Shown here: piece by piece, positions 24,832 through 33,171 of the stretch
Layout of the letters: every line of letters starts with the position of its first letter
How positions within the stretch are numbered: the stretch's first letter is position 1
Assembly (NCBI GenBank): GCA_028280305.1
Contig: JANQMC010000012.1
Coordinates: forward strand, 186,001-250,000
Origin: Pelagibius sp.
Lineage (GTDB): Bacteria > Pseudomonadota > Alphaproteobacteria > Kiloniellales > Kiloniellaceae
DNA length: 64,000 nucleotides
Reading direction: 5' to 3'
Notes under the pieces: model-generated
Database searches by the model: none
What the model saw: the letters and a program-made list of their open reading frames with translations, nothing else
Told to the model about the DNA's origin: nothing
Position numbers and translations under genes: made by a program

Positions 24832-26082
24832 TTGGCCGCGGCTTCGCGAAAGCCGGCGGCATTGAGACGCGGCAGTCTATACCTGCTGTGCGCTGCCACG
24901 TGTCTACTATGGGACTTAGATAGCTATGCGCAGGAGGGTAGCGAGCCTGTTGCCGTGCTAGACCGGCCACGTGCCGGGTATGACGCCAAGGGATTGGACC
25001 TCGGCGGGTTTCGCCTGTTTCCACGGCTGTCCGTCAGCGAGACCTACGACGACAATATCTTTGCCGACGAGAGCAATACCCAAGACGATCTGATTACCTC
25101 CACAGCGGCCTCCCTGCGTCTCCAAAGCGAATGGTCGCGGCACGACCTCAGAGTGTTGGGCCAGGTTCGCAACCAGGTTTTCCTCGACAACGGGGACCAG
25201 GACAGGACGGAGTACGTCGTTCGGCCCCGCCTGCGTCTGGATCTGGCGGAGCGGAACGAACTGGTGGCGACCGCGGAACAGAGTCGACGTGTGGTCGGCC
25301 GAGATGATCCGGAAGATGACGGCGGCGATGACGAACCAACCGAATTCGACCGCTACTTTGCGGAGCTGCGGTACACCCACCGCTTCAACCGCGTATTCAT
25401 CGGCAGTGAGGTTTCGGTTCGGCGCGATGACTACATCTCTTCCGGTGATGCCGACAGAGACCGTATTCAGTATCGCTTCGGATTGCCAAGCGGGTACGAG
25501 CTCTCCGCGATCACCGATCTGAAGTTCGAACCCTTTTACCGTGTACGGGATTTCGACGATCTGGACGACGACGGTGACAATCGTGACTCCCAAGCGGTCG
25601 GGGCGACGGTCGGCTTCGATACCGAGGTCACGCGACTGTTTCATGTCGGTCTGGATGTCGGTTTCATCGCCAACGACTTCGAAGATCCGGATTTCGATGA
25701 CAGCCTGGATCTCATCGTCGATGGCGACGCAACCTGGTACGTGACCGCCCTGACCACGGTGAAGGGGCGCCTGGCGAGAGAAGACATCGCGTCCAATCAG
25801 CCGGGCTCGTCTTCACGAACGCGGACGACTGTCGGCGGAGAGGTCCAACACGAACTGCAACACAACATCCTCGTCAATGCCCAGGCGCGTTACGTTCAGG
25901 ATGACTTTCGGGAGACCGACCGCATCGACGACCGGGCAATCCTCGGCATCGGCGGCGAATACCTGATTAGCCGCTATGTCTCGCTGGCTGCGGATTACCA
26001 GTTCGAGCAGCGTTGGTCGGACGAGGAGGACAGGGACTTTACCCGCAACCTTGTAACACTGGGTTTGCGCACCCGCTTCTGA
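24832..26082 (+). CDS. Outer-membrane beta-barrel protein of the EPS secretion machinery
   Basis: 416 residues. A signal peptide (RRGSLYLLCAATCLLW region) is followed by alternating hydrophobic strands with acidic turns, and the chain ends in aromatic Phe (LRTRF), the outer-membrane insertion signal. The FRLFPRLSVSETYDDNIFA opening is typical of the outer membrane beta-barrel group found with EPS loci (BBP2/EpsL-like). Repeated Asp-rich loops (DDLDDDGDN) suggest calcium binding at the cell surface. It may be the actual outer-membrane conduit beside the short ExoF-like lipoprotein. The start is a TTG at 24832 without a clear ribosome-binding site, so the N-terminus is uncertain. Confidence 0.82.
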   Translation: MAAASRKPAALRRGSLYLLCAATCLLWDLDSYAQEGSEPVAVLDRPRAGYDAKGLDLGGFRLFPRLSVSETYDDNIFADESNTQDDLITSTAASLRLQSEWSRHDLRVLGQVRNQVFLDNGDQDRTEYVVRPRLRLDLAERNELVATAEQSRRVVGRDDPEDDGGDDEPTEFDRYFAELRYTHRFNRVFIGSEVSVRRDDYISSGDADRDRIQYRFGLPSGYELSAITDLKFEPFYRVRDFDDLDDDGDNRDSQAVGATVGFDTEVTRLFHVGLDVGFIANDFEDPDFDDSLDLIVDGDATWYVTALTTVKGRLAREDIASNQPGSSSRTRTTVGGEVQHELQHNILVNAQARYVQDDFRETDRIDDRAILGIGGEYLISRYVSLAADYQFEQRWSDEEDRDFTRNLVTLGLRTRF

Positions 26083-26115
26083 CCTCCTTGCCAGGCTCAG
26101 GAATTCTCCAAGCTT

Positions 26116-26127
26116 GAGACCGGTCTC
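26116..26127. promoter_or_regulatory. Perfect 12-base palindrome upstream of methyltransferase gene
   Basis: GAGACCGGTCTC reads the same on both strands. It lies 34 bases after the barrel gene stop and about 160 before the methyltransferase ATG. It could be a dimer binding site or a short hairpin. No T-run follows, so it is not a standard terminator. Chance occurrence cannot be excluded. Confidence 0.25.
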
Positions 26128-26289
26128 GATTGAACGATCTGCAGGTCTATTGTTTCTCCAGGTTGCAGTACCTTGATCCCTCGTGCATAAGGCAGGAGCC
26201 TGATCGATGGGTTCTTTGCGCCGGGGCCCGTAATGCAGGGCCTTTTGTTTCGCAGAACCCGTTGCGACCCGGCTCAATCGAGGTGCTGT

Positions 26290-27045
26290 ATGTTCTATGG
26301 CAAGTTTGAAGGTAACGATAAGTCGATCTTTCAGGACTCCTTGAAGGCGCTACGGCGCATGTTTGGAAGGGTTTACGCCCAGGACAACCTTATCGCCCTC
26401 CAAAGAACTGCGGGCTTCCTGACGGATAAGAGGTTCCGGGCCGCCTTTGATCGCCATGCCCAATCGGACCAGGAGAAGTCCCTGGGGTGGCGGCTGCATA
26501 TCCTGACTTGGGCGGCTGAGCACTGCCTCTCGGTTCCGGGGGACTATGTCGAGTGTGGGGTCTACCGAGGGTTTTCGTTCGCCGTTGTCGCTGACTATGT
26601 GAACTTTGCGTCGGTTCAGAAAAACCTGTTTCTCTACGACACTTTTGCGGGAATCCCTGAGGCGCTCAACTCGGAAAACCGCTCAAACGCGCGTTATGAA
26701 GAAGAGACTGCAGAGGACCCGGACGCAATCTACAGTCATGTCGTCCGAACTTTCGCCGCCTATCCCAACATCAAGGTAGTGCGGGGAATAATTCCCGACT
26801 CTTTCGCGGAGGCTTGCCCGGAGCAAATTGCCCTGTTGCATGTCGATCTTAATTCGTCGAAGTCGGAGATCGCGGCTTTGGAGGTCTTGTTCGACAAGGT
26901 TACTCCGGGGGGATTCGTCATTTTCGATGACTATGGATGGGTTGGATATCAGGAGCAAAAGCGCGCCGAAGACATCTTTGCAGGTGACCGTGGCCACCAG
27001 ATTGTGGAACTTCCCACTGGTCAGGGGCTCTTGATCAAGCGCTAG
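26290..27045 (+). CDS. TylF/MycF-type O-methyltransferase
   Basis: About 251 residues. A SAM-binding block GDYVECGVYRGFSFAVV, then LYDTFAGIPE, and a metal-site VIFDDYGWVGYQEQ match the TylF/MycF macrocin O-methyltransferase family, whose members methylate sugar hydroxyls. In the middle, the family's LHLDGDLY block is LHVDLNSSKS here, a small departure. It probably methylates an EPS sugar. The ATG at 26290 has GAGGTG upstream and starts the conserved part; an in-frame ATG at 26233 would add 19 residues. It ends convergent with, and overlapping by 4 bases, the small DUF2783 gene. Confidence 0.85.
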   Translation: MFYGKFEGNDKSIFQDSLKALRRMFGRVYAQDNLIALQRTAGFLTDKRFRAAFDRHAQSDQEKSLGWRLHILTWAAEHCLSVPGDYVECGVYRGFSFAVVADYVNFASVQKNLFLYDTFAGIPEALNSENRSNARYEEETAEDPDAIYSHVVRTFAAYPNIKVVRGIIPDSFAEACPEQIALLHVDLNSSKSEIAALEVLFDKVTPGGFVIFDDYGWVGYQEQKRAEDIFAGDRGHQIVELPTGQGLLIKR

Positions 27046-27230
27046 CGCGCAGCCGAAATGGCCTCCCGCAGCACATTCATGTCACCGATGTGGTTGGCGA
27101 GCAGCAACACCAGTTTCGCATTTACCTTGGCACTCTCCTCAAATGCGAGATCGCGGTGCAATGCCGTCAAGGCTTCATAAAATTCATCAGGCGCAGCGAT
27201 CCGTGGATCGTCCCTCAGGTGTTTAGGCAT
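27042..27230 (-). CDS. DUF2783 small protein
   Basis: 62 residues, all helical-looking (DEFYEALTALHRDLAFEES, then AKLVLLLANHIGDM). It matches the DUF2783 family as I remember it: very small proteins encoded next to FAD-dependent aromatic monooxygenases. Its start lies 16 bases inside the 3' end of the monooxygenase gene, so translation is likely coupled, and its stop overlaps the methyltransferase stop by 4 bases. No catalytic residues are evident; it may be an accessory subunit of the neighbouring flavoprotein. Confidence 0.75.
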   Translation of the reverse strand: MPKHLRDDPRIAAPDEFYEALTALHRDLAFEESAKVNAKLVLLLANHIGDMNVLREAISAAR

Positions 27231-28894
27231 GGGTCCTCCAGTGCCAGAGACTTTTTCAAGGCTGCTGCAACAGCCTCAGCGGAGAGCGCTGGCCAGTGCG
27301 CGGCCAGGTGTTGGTCGGGACGGATCAAATAGAAGCTTCCGGCGCGGGCGCCGAAGCGCTTCGCAAAAACACCTTCGGCATCCCAAAAGGTATCCGCTTG
27401 CGTGTCCGGGCCCAACTCCTTGTCCGTGACCGTCAGGACTGGCAGCGCCACTGAGGAAGACCACAGCTTTGCCAGTTCATCGCCATGGGATGGCCGAGTC
27501 GCTGAGGTCTGATAACTGATGCCGGCGAAATCACCCGTAAGCAACTGAAGCAGCCATACTTTTTCGCCTCCGCGAGACAGTGGAGCATCGGGACAGGGTG
27601 ATCCGGCGCTTAAGGCAACGGAGGTGTCTGGTTTGGCGGCTGTCACGAGTGGCGATGATGAAAGCATAGCGGGCTGTGAGAGGCGTCCGGAATTCACCAG
27701 GCTGCGCGCGAAGGGGTGATTCTCGGCCAACTCCAGAGTCGCGTCCCGGAATACGCGGCTGATATCGTTCTTCGGAGTGATGAAATCGGTGCTGCGGGTC
27801 GAATTCAAAATGTTCTCGTCGGCGGCCGGGACTCGTTCCAGGTCGTAGCTGTCCAGCAGTCGGTCGGGTGCCTGACCGTTCAGCACCGCCGCCAACTTCC
27901 AGCAGAGGTTGTCGCTGTCCTGCAGGCCGCCATTGCCGCCCCTGGCACCAAAGGGCGAAACCTGATGGGCGGAATCGCCGATAAAGAAAACCGGGCCGTG
28001 GCGAAATTTTTCCAGGCGCCGACACTGGAAGGTGTAGACGGAGAGCCACTCGAGGTCGAAATCAATGCCTTCGCCAAGCATGGCGCGTAGGCGGGGAACG
28101 ACTTTCTCCGGACGTTTCTCCTCTTCCGGATCGGCGTCCCAGCCGAGCTGAAGGTCGATACGCCAAACGTTATCCGGTTGACGGTGGAGCAGGGCGGACT
28201 GACCCGGGTGGAAGGGCGGGTCGAACCAGAACCAGCGCTCGCTTGGAAAATCCGCCTTCATAACCACATCGGCGATCAGGAAACGGTCGTGAAAGACCTG
28301 ACCATCGAAGGAGAGACCAAGGAGCTTTCTCACGCTGCTGCGCGCGCCGTCGGCCGCCAAGAGATAATCGCAACTCAGTTGGTAGGGTCCGTCCGGCGTT
28401 TCGACCTCAAGGGCTGCACCGTCACCGTCCTCTGAGACGCCGATCACCCGGTTTTTCCAGCGCAGGTCGACAAGGCCCGAAGCTTCCGCTTTTTCGACCA
28501 GCCACTCTTCGGCATAGTACTGCTGAAGATTGATAAAGGCCGGCCAGCGGTGCCCGCCCTCCGGCAGCAGGTCGAAGTCGTAAATCATACGGTCGCGAAA
28601 GAAGACCTTGCCGCGGTTCCAGGTAACGCCTTTTTCCAGCAGCTCTGCGCCGATGCCCAGGCGGTCCAGGATTTCCAGGCTGCGCTTGGCAAAACAGATC
28701 GCCCGGGACCCGAAGCTGACCGTGTCATCGTCATCGAGTACGACCGTGGCGATGCCATGAACGGCAAGGTCCACAGCGGCAGCGAGGCCGACCAGACCGG
28801 CGCCGACGATAATGACTCGGTGATGCGCCCGGGCGCCGTCCTGATCACTGCTTCGCCGGTAGGGATAGCGCGGGTTTTCGTAAGTCTTGGGCAT
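27215..28894 (-). CDS. FAD-dependent aromatic monooxygenase (MhpA/PheA family)
   Basis: 559 residues. The FAD dinucleotide motif VIIVGAGLVGLAAAVDLA is near residue 27, the second FAD motif VFFIGDSAHQVSPFGARGGN near 300, and the DG motif LLAADGARSSVR near 170. A C-terminal thioredoxin-like domain is typical of the phenol hydroxylase/3-(3-hydroxyphenyl)propionate hydroxylase class. These enzymes use NAD(P)H and O2 to hydroxylate aromatic rings in the cytoplasm. It is 12 bases downstream of a metallo-beta-lactamase-fold gene and upstream of the DUF2783 gene, forming a three-gene operon. Substrate unknown. Confidence 0.88.
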   Translation of the reverse strand: MPKTYENPRYPYRRSSDQDGARAHHRVIIVGAGLVGLAAAVDLAVHGIATVVLDDDDTVSFGSRAICFAKRSLEILDRLGIGAELLEKGVTWNRGKVFFRDRMIYDFDLLPEGGHRWPAFINLQQYYAEEWLVEKAEASGLVDLRWKNRVIGVSEDGDGAALEVETPDGPYQLSCDYLLAADGARSSVRKLLGLSFDGQVFHDRFLIADVVMKADFPSERWFWFDPPFHPGQSALLHRQPDNVWRIDLQLGWDADPEEEKRPEKVVPRLRAMLGEGIDFDLEWLSVYTFQCRRLEKFRHGPVFFIGDSAHQVSPFGARGGNGGLQDSDNLCWKLAAVLNGQAPDRLLDSYDLERVPAADENILNSTRSTDFITPKNDISRVFRDATLELAENHPFARSLVNSGRLSQPAMLSSSPLVTAAKPDTSVALSAGSPCPDAPLSRGGEKVWLLQLLTGDFAGISYQTSATRPSHGDELAKLWSSSVALPVLTVTDKELGPDTQADTFWDAEGVFAKRFGARAGSFYLIRPDQHLAAHWPALSAEAVAAALKKSLALEDPCLNT

Positions 28895-28906
28895 AAAAAC
28901 TGCTAG

Positions 28907-29863
28907 TCAGTCGCGCTCAAGCGCCTGCCACATGTCGACATCTCGCTCCGCGGTCCAGATGCGTGGATCTTCAAGGCCTGATGCTTCGTCGTAAGCGCGG
29001 CTGACGTCGAAAGGCATGCAGTGTTCGAAGATCACCCAGGAGCCGAAGCGCGGCTCAAGGCGGGCGAAGGTTTCACCGTAGATGTCCTTCAGGGGTTTCC
29101 CGGCGGCGACACCCGCCGCGACCGACTGATACATCTCCGTGAGGAAAGCTTGGGTGCCGCCGATGCCTTCTTCCACCTCTTTCGCATTCTTCAGGGCCGC
29201 GCCGCGTCCAGGCACCAGCTTCTCCGCACCCAGCTCGCGCAGTCGTCCCAAGGTCTCCGGCCAGTCCTTGAGGTAGGCGTCGCCGGTATAGGGTGTAGCG
29301 CCAAATTCAACGAGGTCGCCGGCAAAGAGCACCTTTTCCTTCGGCAGCCAGACCACCGTGTCGCCCTTTGTGTGACCACGCCCCAGTTGCAAAATCTGCA
29401 CCTCCCGCTTACCGAGATGCAGGGTCAGGGATTTCTCAAAGATCATGTTCGGCCAGGTCAGGCCGGGAACCGTCTCGACCGATTGGAAGAGCCGGGGGAA
29501 GCGACCGACTTCGGACTCATAGTCCTGCTGACCGCGTTCGACGATCAGATCTTGGGTGTCACGGCTGGAGATGATGTGCTTCGCCCCGTAGGCAGAAGCG
29601 CCGAGAACGCGCACCGCGTGATAGTGGCTCAGCACCACATAGTCGATCGGCTTATCGGTGACTTCACGGATACGGTCGATGACGCCCTGCGCCATGACCG
29701 GCGTCGCTTGCGTGTCGACAACCATGACCGACTCGTCGCCGATAATGATGCCGGAGTTGGGGTCACCTTCGGCCGTATAGGCGTAGAGACCGTCGTCCAG
29801 TGCCTCGAAGGTGATGGTCTTTTCTTCAAGATCGCCCTGTGAGGCGAAGACTTTCTCGGCCAT
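28907..29863 (-). CDS. Metallo-beta-lactamase-fold hydrolase with changed metal motif
   Basis: 318 residues. The fold is clear: SGIIIGDESVMVVDTQATP, then VLSHYHAVRVLGASAYG, LGRGHTKGDTVVWLP and VLFAGDLVEFG. The standard H-x-H-x-D-H is HYHAVR, so the Asp and last His of the second metal site are gone, while the later His and Asp remain. I recall similar HYHAVR proteins beside aromatic monooxygenases, so this may be a genuine subfamily rather than decay. No signal peptide. A ribosome-binding GGAGAGGGAGA precedes the ATG at 29863. It leads the monooxygenase-DUF2783 operon. Confidence 0.82.
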   Translation of the reverse strand: MAEKVFASQGDLEEKTITFEALDDGLYAYTAEGDPNSGIIIGDESVMVVDTQATPVMAQGVIDRIREVTDKPIDYVVLSHYHAVRVLGASAYGAKHIISSRDTQDLIVERGQQDYESEVGRFPRLFQSVETVPGLTWPNMIFEKSLTLHLGKREVQILQLGRGHTKGDTVVWLPKEKVLFAGDLVEFGATPYTGDAYLKDWPETLGRLRELGAEKLVPGRGAALKNAKEVEEGIGGTQAFLTEMYQSVAAGVAAGKPLKDIYGETFARLEPRFGSWVIFEHCMPFDVSRAYDEASGLEDPRIWTAERDVDMWQALERD

Positions 29864-30184
29864 TGCGTCTCCCTCTCCAATTCTGCCGCTTGTTTGTGCG
29901 CAGGCTTCTTTCCCCAGATGTAACCGTCAAGCCAAGCCTGGAGAATACGCAAGGATGGGCCGAAAGTCCCGCAAGAGCTTCCACCCAGGGTTCCTGGCTG
30001 GGTCCGGGCACTATTGACCGGCGATCATAGGTTACGATCTAATGATCGCTCAACTTCTGCAAAAGCGAACGACGGCGCAATCCGATCCTGCAGCCCGGCG
30101 GTCAAGACCGGCCCCTGCCACGGCCCATGCGCCGCAGCACCACGCGATGCTGAAAAGAGCGTCGCCTGCAATAGAGGGGAAGCG
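29864..30184. other. Divergent promoter region, MBL-fold gene / TRAP operon
   Basis: 321 bases without a supported gene. It separates the leftward MBL-fold/monooxygenase operon from the rightward TRAP operon. It contains the inverted repeat at 30021-30049 and, at its right end, AGGGGAA just before the dctP ATG. A longer frame reading through to dctP from 30014 has no homology before the signal peptide, so I treat it as non-coding. Confidence 0.6.
30021..30049. promoter_or_regulatory. Inverted repeat, candidate operator
   Basis: Two perfect 8-base arms, GCGATCAT and ATGATCGC, are separated by 13 bases. Placement in a divergent promoter region favours a regulator site over a terminator; no T-run follows either side. 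The regulator is unknown, though a MarR-family gene lies at 33805-34275. Confidence 0.35.
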
Positions 30185-31195
30185 ATGTTTAGCATGAAAG
30201 GCAGTGTTTCAGCCGTCCTGGCGGCCGCCCTGGCGGTCGGTCTGAGCGTCTCGGCCAGCCAAGCCGCCGAAGAATGGCGCATGGCCCACAAGATGCCGCC
30301 CGACAGCCCGGAGGGGAAGGTCTTCCAGAAGTTTGCCGATCTCACGGAGCAGTACAGCAACGGCAAGCTGAAGATCAAAATGTACCCCAACGAACAACTC
30401 GGCAAGACCAATGCGGTGATGGAGCAGCTAAAGCTCGGCACCGTGCACCTCTATGCCGAAGGCTCCACCTACATGAAAAAGTGGGTGCCGGAAATCACCT
30501 GGATCAGCGCCGCCTTCCTGTTCGACGACCGTGACCACTGGGTGCGCTTCATGAACAGCGACATGGCCAAGGACTGGTTCGGCGAGGCCTCGAAACAGGC
30601 CGGTGTCGGCGTGCTGGGCGATCCCACGGCAATCATCCGTGGCCCCTACCGGGTGATGGTCACCAACGAAGATGTGCGCAGCTATGACGACATGAAAGGC
30701 ATAAAGCTGCGCATGCATCCCAACAAAACGGCGATTGCCACCTGGACCCATCTGGGGGCTGAGGTGAAGACCCTGGCCTGGACCGACGTCTATCAGGCCA
30801 TCGATAAAAAGATCGTCGGTGCGGTGAACAGCCCCATCGCCCTGGTGGAATCCATGCGGTTCTATGAAGTGGCGCCGCATGTGGTCCGTCACGACGAGTA
30901 TTATCAGTCGATCGGTTTCATGACCAATCAGGCAGCCTACGACAAATTGGACTCGGAACTGCAGGATGCCCTCAACCGCGCTTACACCGATGCCGGCGTC
31001 TACAGCCACGACATCATGGGTACGGCAGCCGAAGAGTCGATTGCCCGCATGAAGGAGCAGGGCGTCACTTTCGTGAGTGTGGATCGCAAACCCTTTGTCG
31101 ACTCCATGGCGCAGTTTTATCAGGATCTGGAAGCCCAGGGCGAACTGCCCAAGGGCTTCCTGGCGATGGTCGAGGCCACCCGGACGCCGCAGTAA
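30185..31195 (+). CDS. dctP: TRAP transporter substrate-binding protein (DctP family)
   Basis: 336 residues. A signal peptide (MKGSVSAVLAAALAVGLSVS...QAA) is followed by the DctP fold: EWRMAHKMPPDSPEGKVFQKF, then GKLKIKMYPNEQLGKTNAVMEQLK. The carboxylate-binding Arg block is KGIKLRMHPN, and the later WTDVYQAIDKKIVGAVNSP is conserved. It captures a carboxylate in the periplasm for the DctQM permease. The ATG at 30185 has AGGGGAA upstream. First gene of dctP-dctQ-dctM-lysE. The adjacent monooxygenase operon suggests an aromatic or related acid substrate. Confidence 0.93.
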   Translation: MFSMKGSVSAVLAAALAVGLSVSASQAAEEWRMAHKMPPDSPEGKVFQKFADLTEQYSNGKLKIKMYPNEQLGKTNAVMEQLKLGTVHLYAEGSTYMKKWVPEITWISAAFLFDDRDHWVRFMNSDMAKDWFGEASKQAGVGVLGDPTAIIRGPYRVMVTNEDVRSYDDMKGIKLRMHPNKTAIATWTHLGAEVKTLAWTDVYQAIDKKIVGAVNSPIALVESMRFYEVAPHVVRHDEYYQSIGFMTNQAAYDKLDSELQDALNRAYTDAGVYSHDIMGTAAEESIARMKEQGVTFVSVDRKPFVDSMAQFYQDLEAQGELPKGFLAMVEATRTPQ

Positions 31196-31200
31196 GGGGC

Positions 31201-31761
31201 GTGTCGGGGGGACAACACCGAGAAGGCGGACCGCTGGCGCGGTTCGCCTTTCAGCTGGATTTGTGGCTGGAAGGGCTCGGTCGGCTTTTTCTCGTGATCG
31301 CCAACCTTTGCCTGCTGCTGATGTTGATCGGCACGGCGGCGACCATCCTGCTGCGCCCGCTTGATCTTTCTTTCTACTGGATCTGGCCCTGGACGATGCA
31401 ATTCTTCGTCTGGATGTCGTTTTTCGGTTTCTATGCGGTCTATCGCTTCCGCAAAGATATCGCCGTCGACTTTGTCGTCCTGCGGCTGGGGCAGGGGGCC
31501 ATGACCGGGACCCGCTACTTCGTGGCCCTGGTGGTGATGACGGTGACCGGAGTCATCCTCTGGCAGATGCCGACCATCATTGAATCCCAGGTCGGCGTCA
31601 TCGATGCGGTGGTCACGCCCTGGGGGGAATTGGAACGCTACACCCTTTCCATTCCCCTCGGCATCTCCTGCCTGCTGATTTTCGCGAATGCCGTGCTGGA
31701 CCTTCTGAAGACCTGGTTGGGCTGGCCGGAACCGCACACGCTGCCGGCCGTGGACAGCTAG
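31201..31761 (+). CDS. dctQ: TRAP transporter small permease (DctQ family)
   Basis: 186 residues with four hydrophobic helices, including WIWPWTMQFFVWMSFFGFYA and the RKDIAVDFVV motif typical of DctQ. It is the small membrane subunit bridging the DctM channel. The start is a GTG at 31201, five bases after the dctP stop, with AAGGGGC overlapping that stop as the ribosome site. It ends 14 bases before dctM. Confidence 0.9.
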   Translation: MSGGQHREGGPLARFAFQLDLWLEGLGRLFLVIANLCLLLMLIGTAATILLRPLDLSFYWIWPWTMQFFVWMSFFGFYAVYRFRKDIAVDFVVLRLGQGAMTGTRYFVALVVMTVTGVILWQMPTIIESQVGVIDAVVTPWGELERYTLSIPLGISCLLIFANAVLDLLKTWLGWPEPHTLPAVDS

Positions 31762-31775
31762 GGGACCGCTGAACC

Positions 31776-33077
31776 ATGGCTTTCGTTCTCTTCATCGGCT
31801 TTATCGCGCTGATCCTGCTCAGGGTCCCGGTCTCCATGGCCATCGGTGCGGCGGTGCTGCTGGCCTTTGCGACCTCTGATTTTTCGGATGCGCTCTACAT
31901 CGTCCCGCAGCAGATTCTGGAGGGCGTGAACAAGCCCTCTCTGGCGGCTGTGCCGTTCTTCATCATGGCCGGCAATCTGATGAACGTGGTCGGCATGACC
32001 GACCGCATCTTCAATTTCGCCAATGCCTTGGTGGGCCATTTCAAGGCCGGGCTGGCACAGGTCAATGTGCTTTCGTCCATGATCTTTGCCGGAGTTTCCG
32101 GCGCCGCGGTGGCGGACTGCGCCGGGCTCGGCACCATCGAGATCAAGGCGATGAAGGAACGCGGCTACAAAGCCGAGTTCGCTGCGGCGGTGACCGTCTG
32201 TTCGGCGGTGGTCGGGCCGATCATCCCACCCTCCATCGGCCTTGTGGTCTATGCCTTCCTGGCCCAGCAGTCGATCGAGCGCATGTTCCTGGCCGGTGTG
32301 GTGCCGGGCCTCATCGTCGGGATGTCCCTGATGACCTTCAACCGCCTCCTGGCGATCCGCCACAACTTCCCGACCCAGCCGAAAGCCTCGGGCAGCGAGG
32401 TCGTCAGCAGCGGCATCGACGGTATTCTGGCTTTGGTTGCGCCGGGCATCATCCTGGGCTCGATCCTTGGCGGCTTCGTCACCGCGACAGAGGCCGGCGT
32501 GCTGGCTTGCCTCTATTCTCTGGTGCTGGGCGCCTGCTACCGCAGCCTGACCTTCGAGAAACTATGGCGTGCACTCACCGACACCATGATGATGACGTCA
32601 GTCATCATGATCATCATCGGGTTTTCCATCGCCATGGGCTGGCTGCTGGCCATCGAACAGGTCCCTCAGCAGCTCGGCGACGCGATCTTTGCGCTGACCG
32701 AGAGCCGCGCCGTCTTCCTGGGCCTGATGCTGATTTTCGTCCTCTTAATCGGCTGCGTGGTCGAGGGCGTCCCGGCGAAACTCATGCTCGTCCCCATGCT
32801 ATTGCCGGTGATCGACAGCTTCGGGGTCGACCGCGTGCATTTCGGGATCGTCCTGCAGTTGGCACTGCTGATCGGAATCGCCACGCCGCCCATGGGCATC
32901 GGCCTCTACATCATGGTGGAGGTGGGCAAGGTGCCCTTCGAGAAGGTGACCATGGCGGTGCTGCCTTTCCTGGTGCCGCTCATCGTGGTGCTGATTCTCA
33001 TCACCTACCTGCCGGCGCTGACCCTCTGGCTGCCGAACCTGGTGCTGGGGCCGGATACCGCCGTCATCTTCAACTAA
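31776..33077 (+). CDS. dctM: TRAP transporter large permease (DctM family)
   Basis: 433 residues with about 12 hydrophobic helices. DctM hallmarks include LRVPVSMAIGAAVLLAF, AAVPFFIMAGNLMN, IFAGVSGAAVADCAGLGT and GPIIPPSIGLVVYAF. It is the Na+-driven transport subunit. The distance and order dctP-dctQ-dctM are canonical. A LysE-type exporter gene follows after 94 bases. Confidence 0.93.
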   Translation: MAFVLFIGFIALILLRVPVSMAIGAAVLLAFATSDFSDALYIVPQQILEGVNKPSLAAVPFFIMAGNLMNVVGMTDRIFNFANALVGHFKAGLAQVNVLSSMIFAGVSGAAVADCAGLGTIEIKAMKERGYKAEFAAAVTVCSAVVGPIIPPSIGLVVYAFLAQQSIERMFLAGVVPGLIVGMSLMTFNRLLAIRHNFPTQPKASGSEVVSSGIDGILALVAPGIILGSILGGFVTATEAGVLACLYSLVLGACYRSLTFEKLWRALTDTMMMTSVIMIIIGFSIAMGWLLAIEQVPQQLGDAIFALTESRAVFLGLMLIFVLLIGCVVEGVPAKLMLVPMLLPVIDSFGVDRVHFGIVLQLALLIGIATPPMGIGLYIMVEVGKVPFEKVTMAVLPFLVPLIVVLILITYLPALTLWLPNLVLGPDTAVIFN

Positions 33078-33171
33078 AATCGCAAACATACAGGGCGATT
33101 GAATTGACAGTTTTCCTGTGTTGAACTGACGGCGACGGCGCAGAGCCGCAGTGTTTGACAGGAACCGCAAC

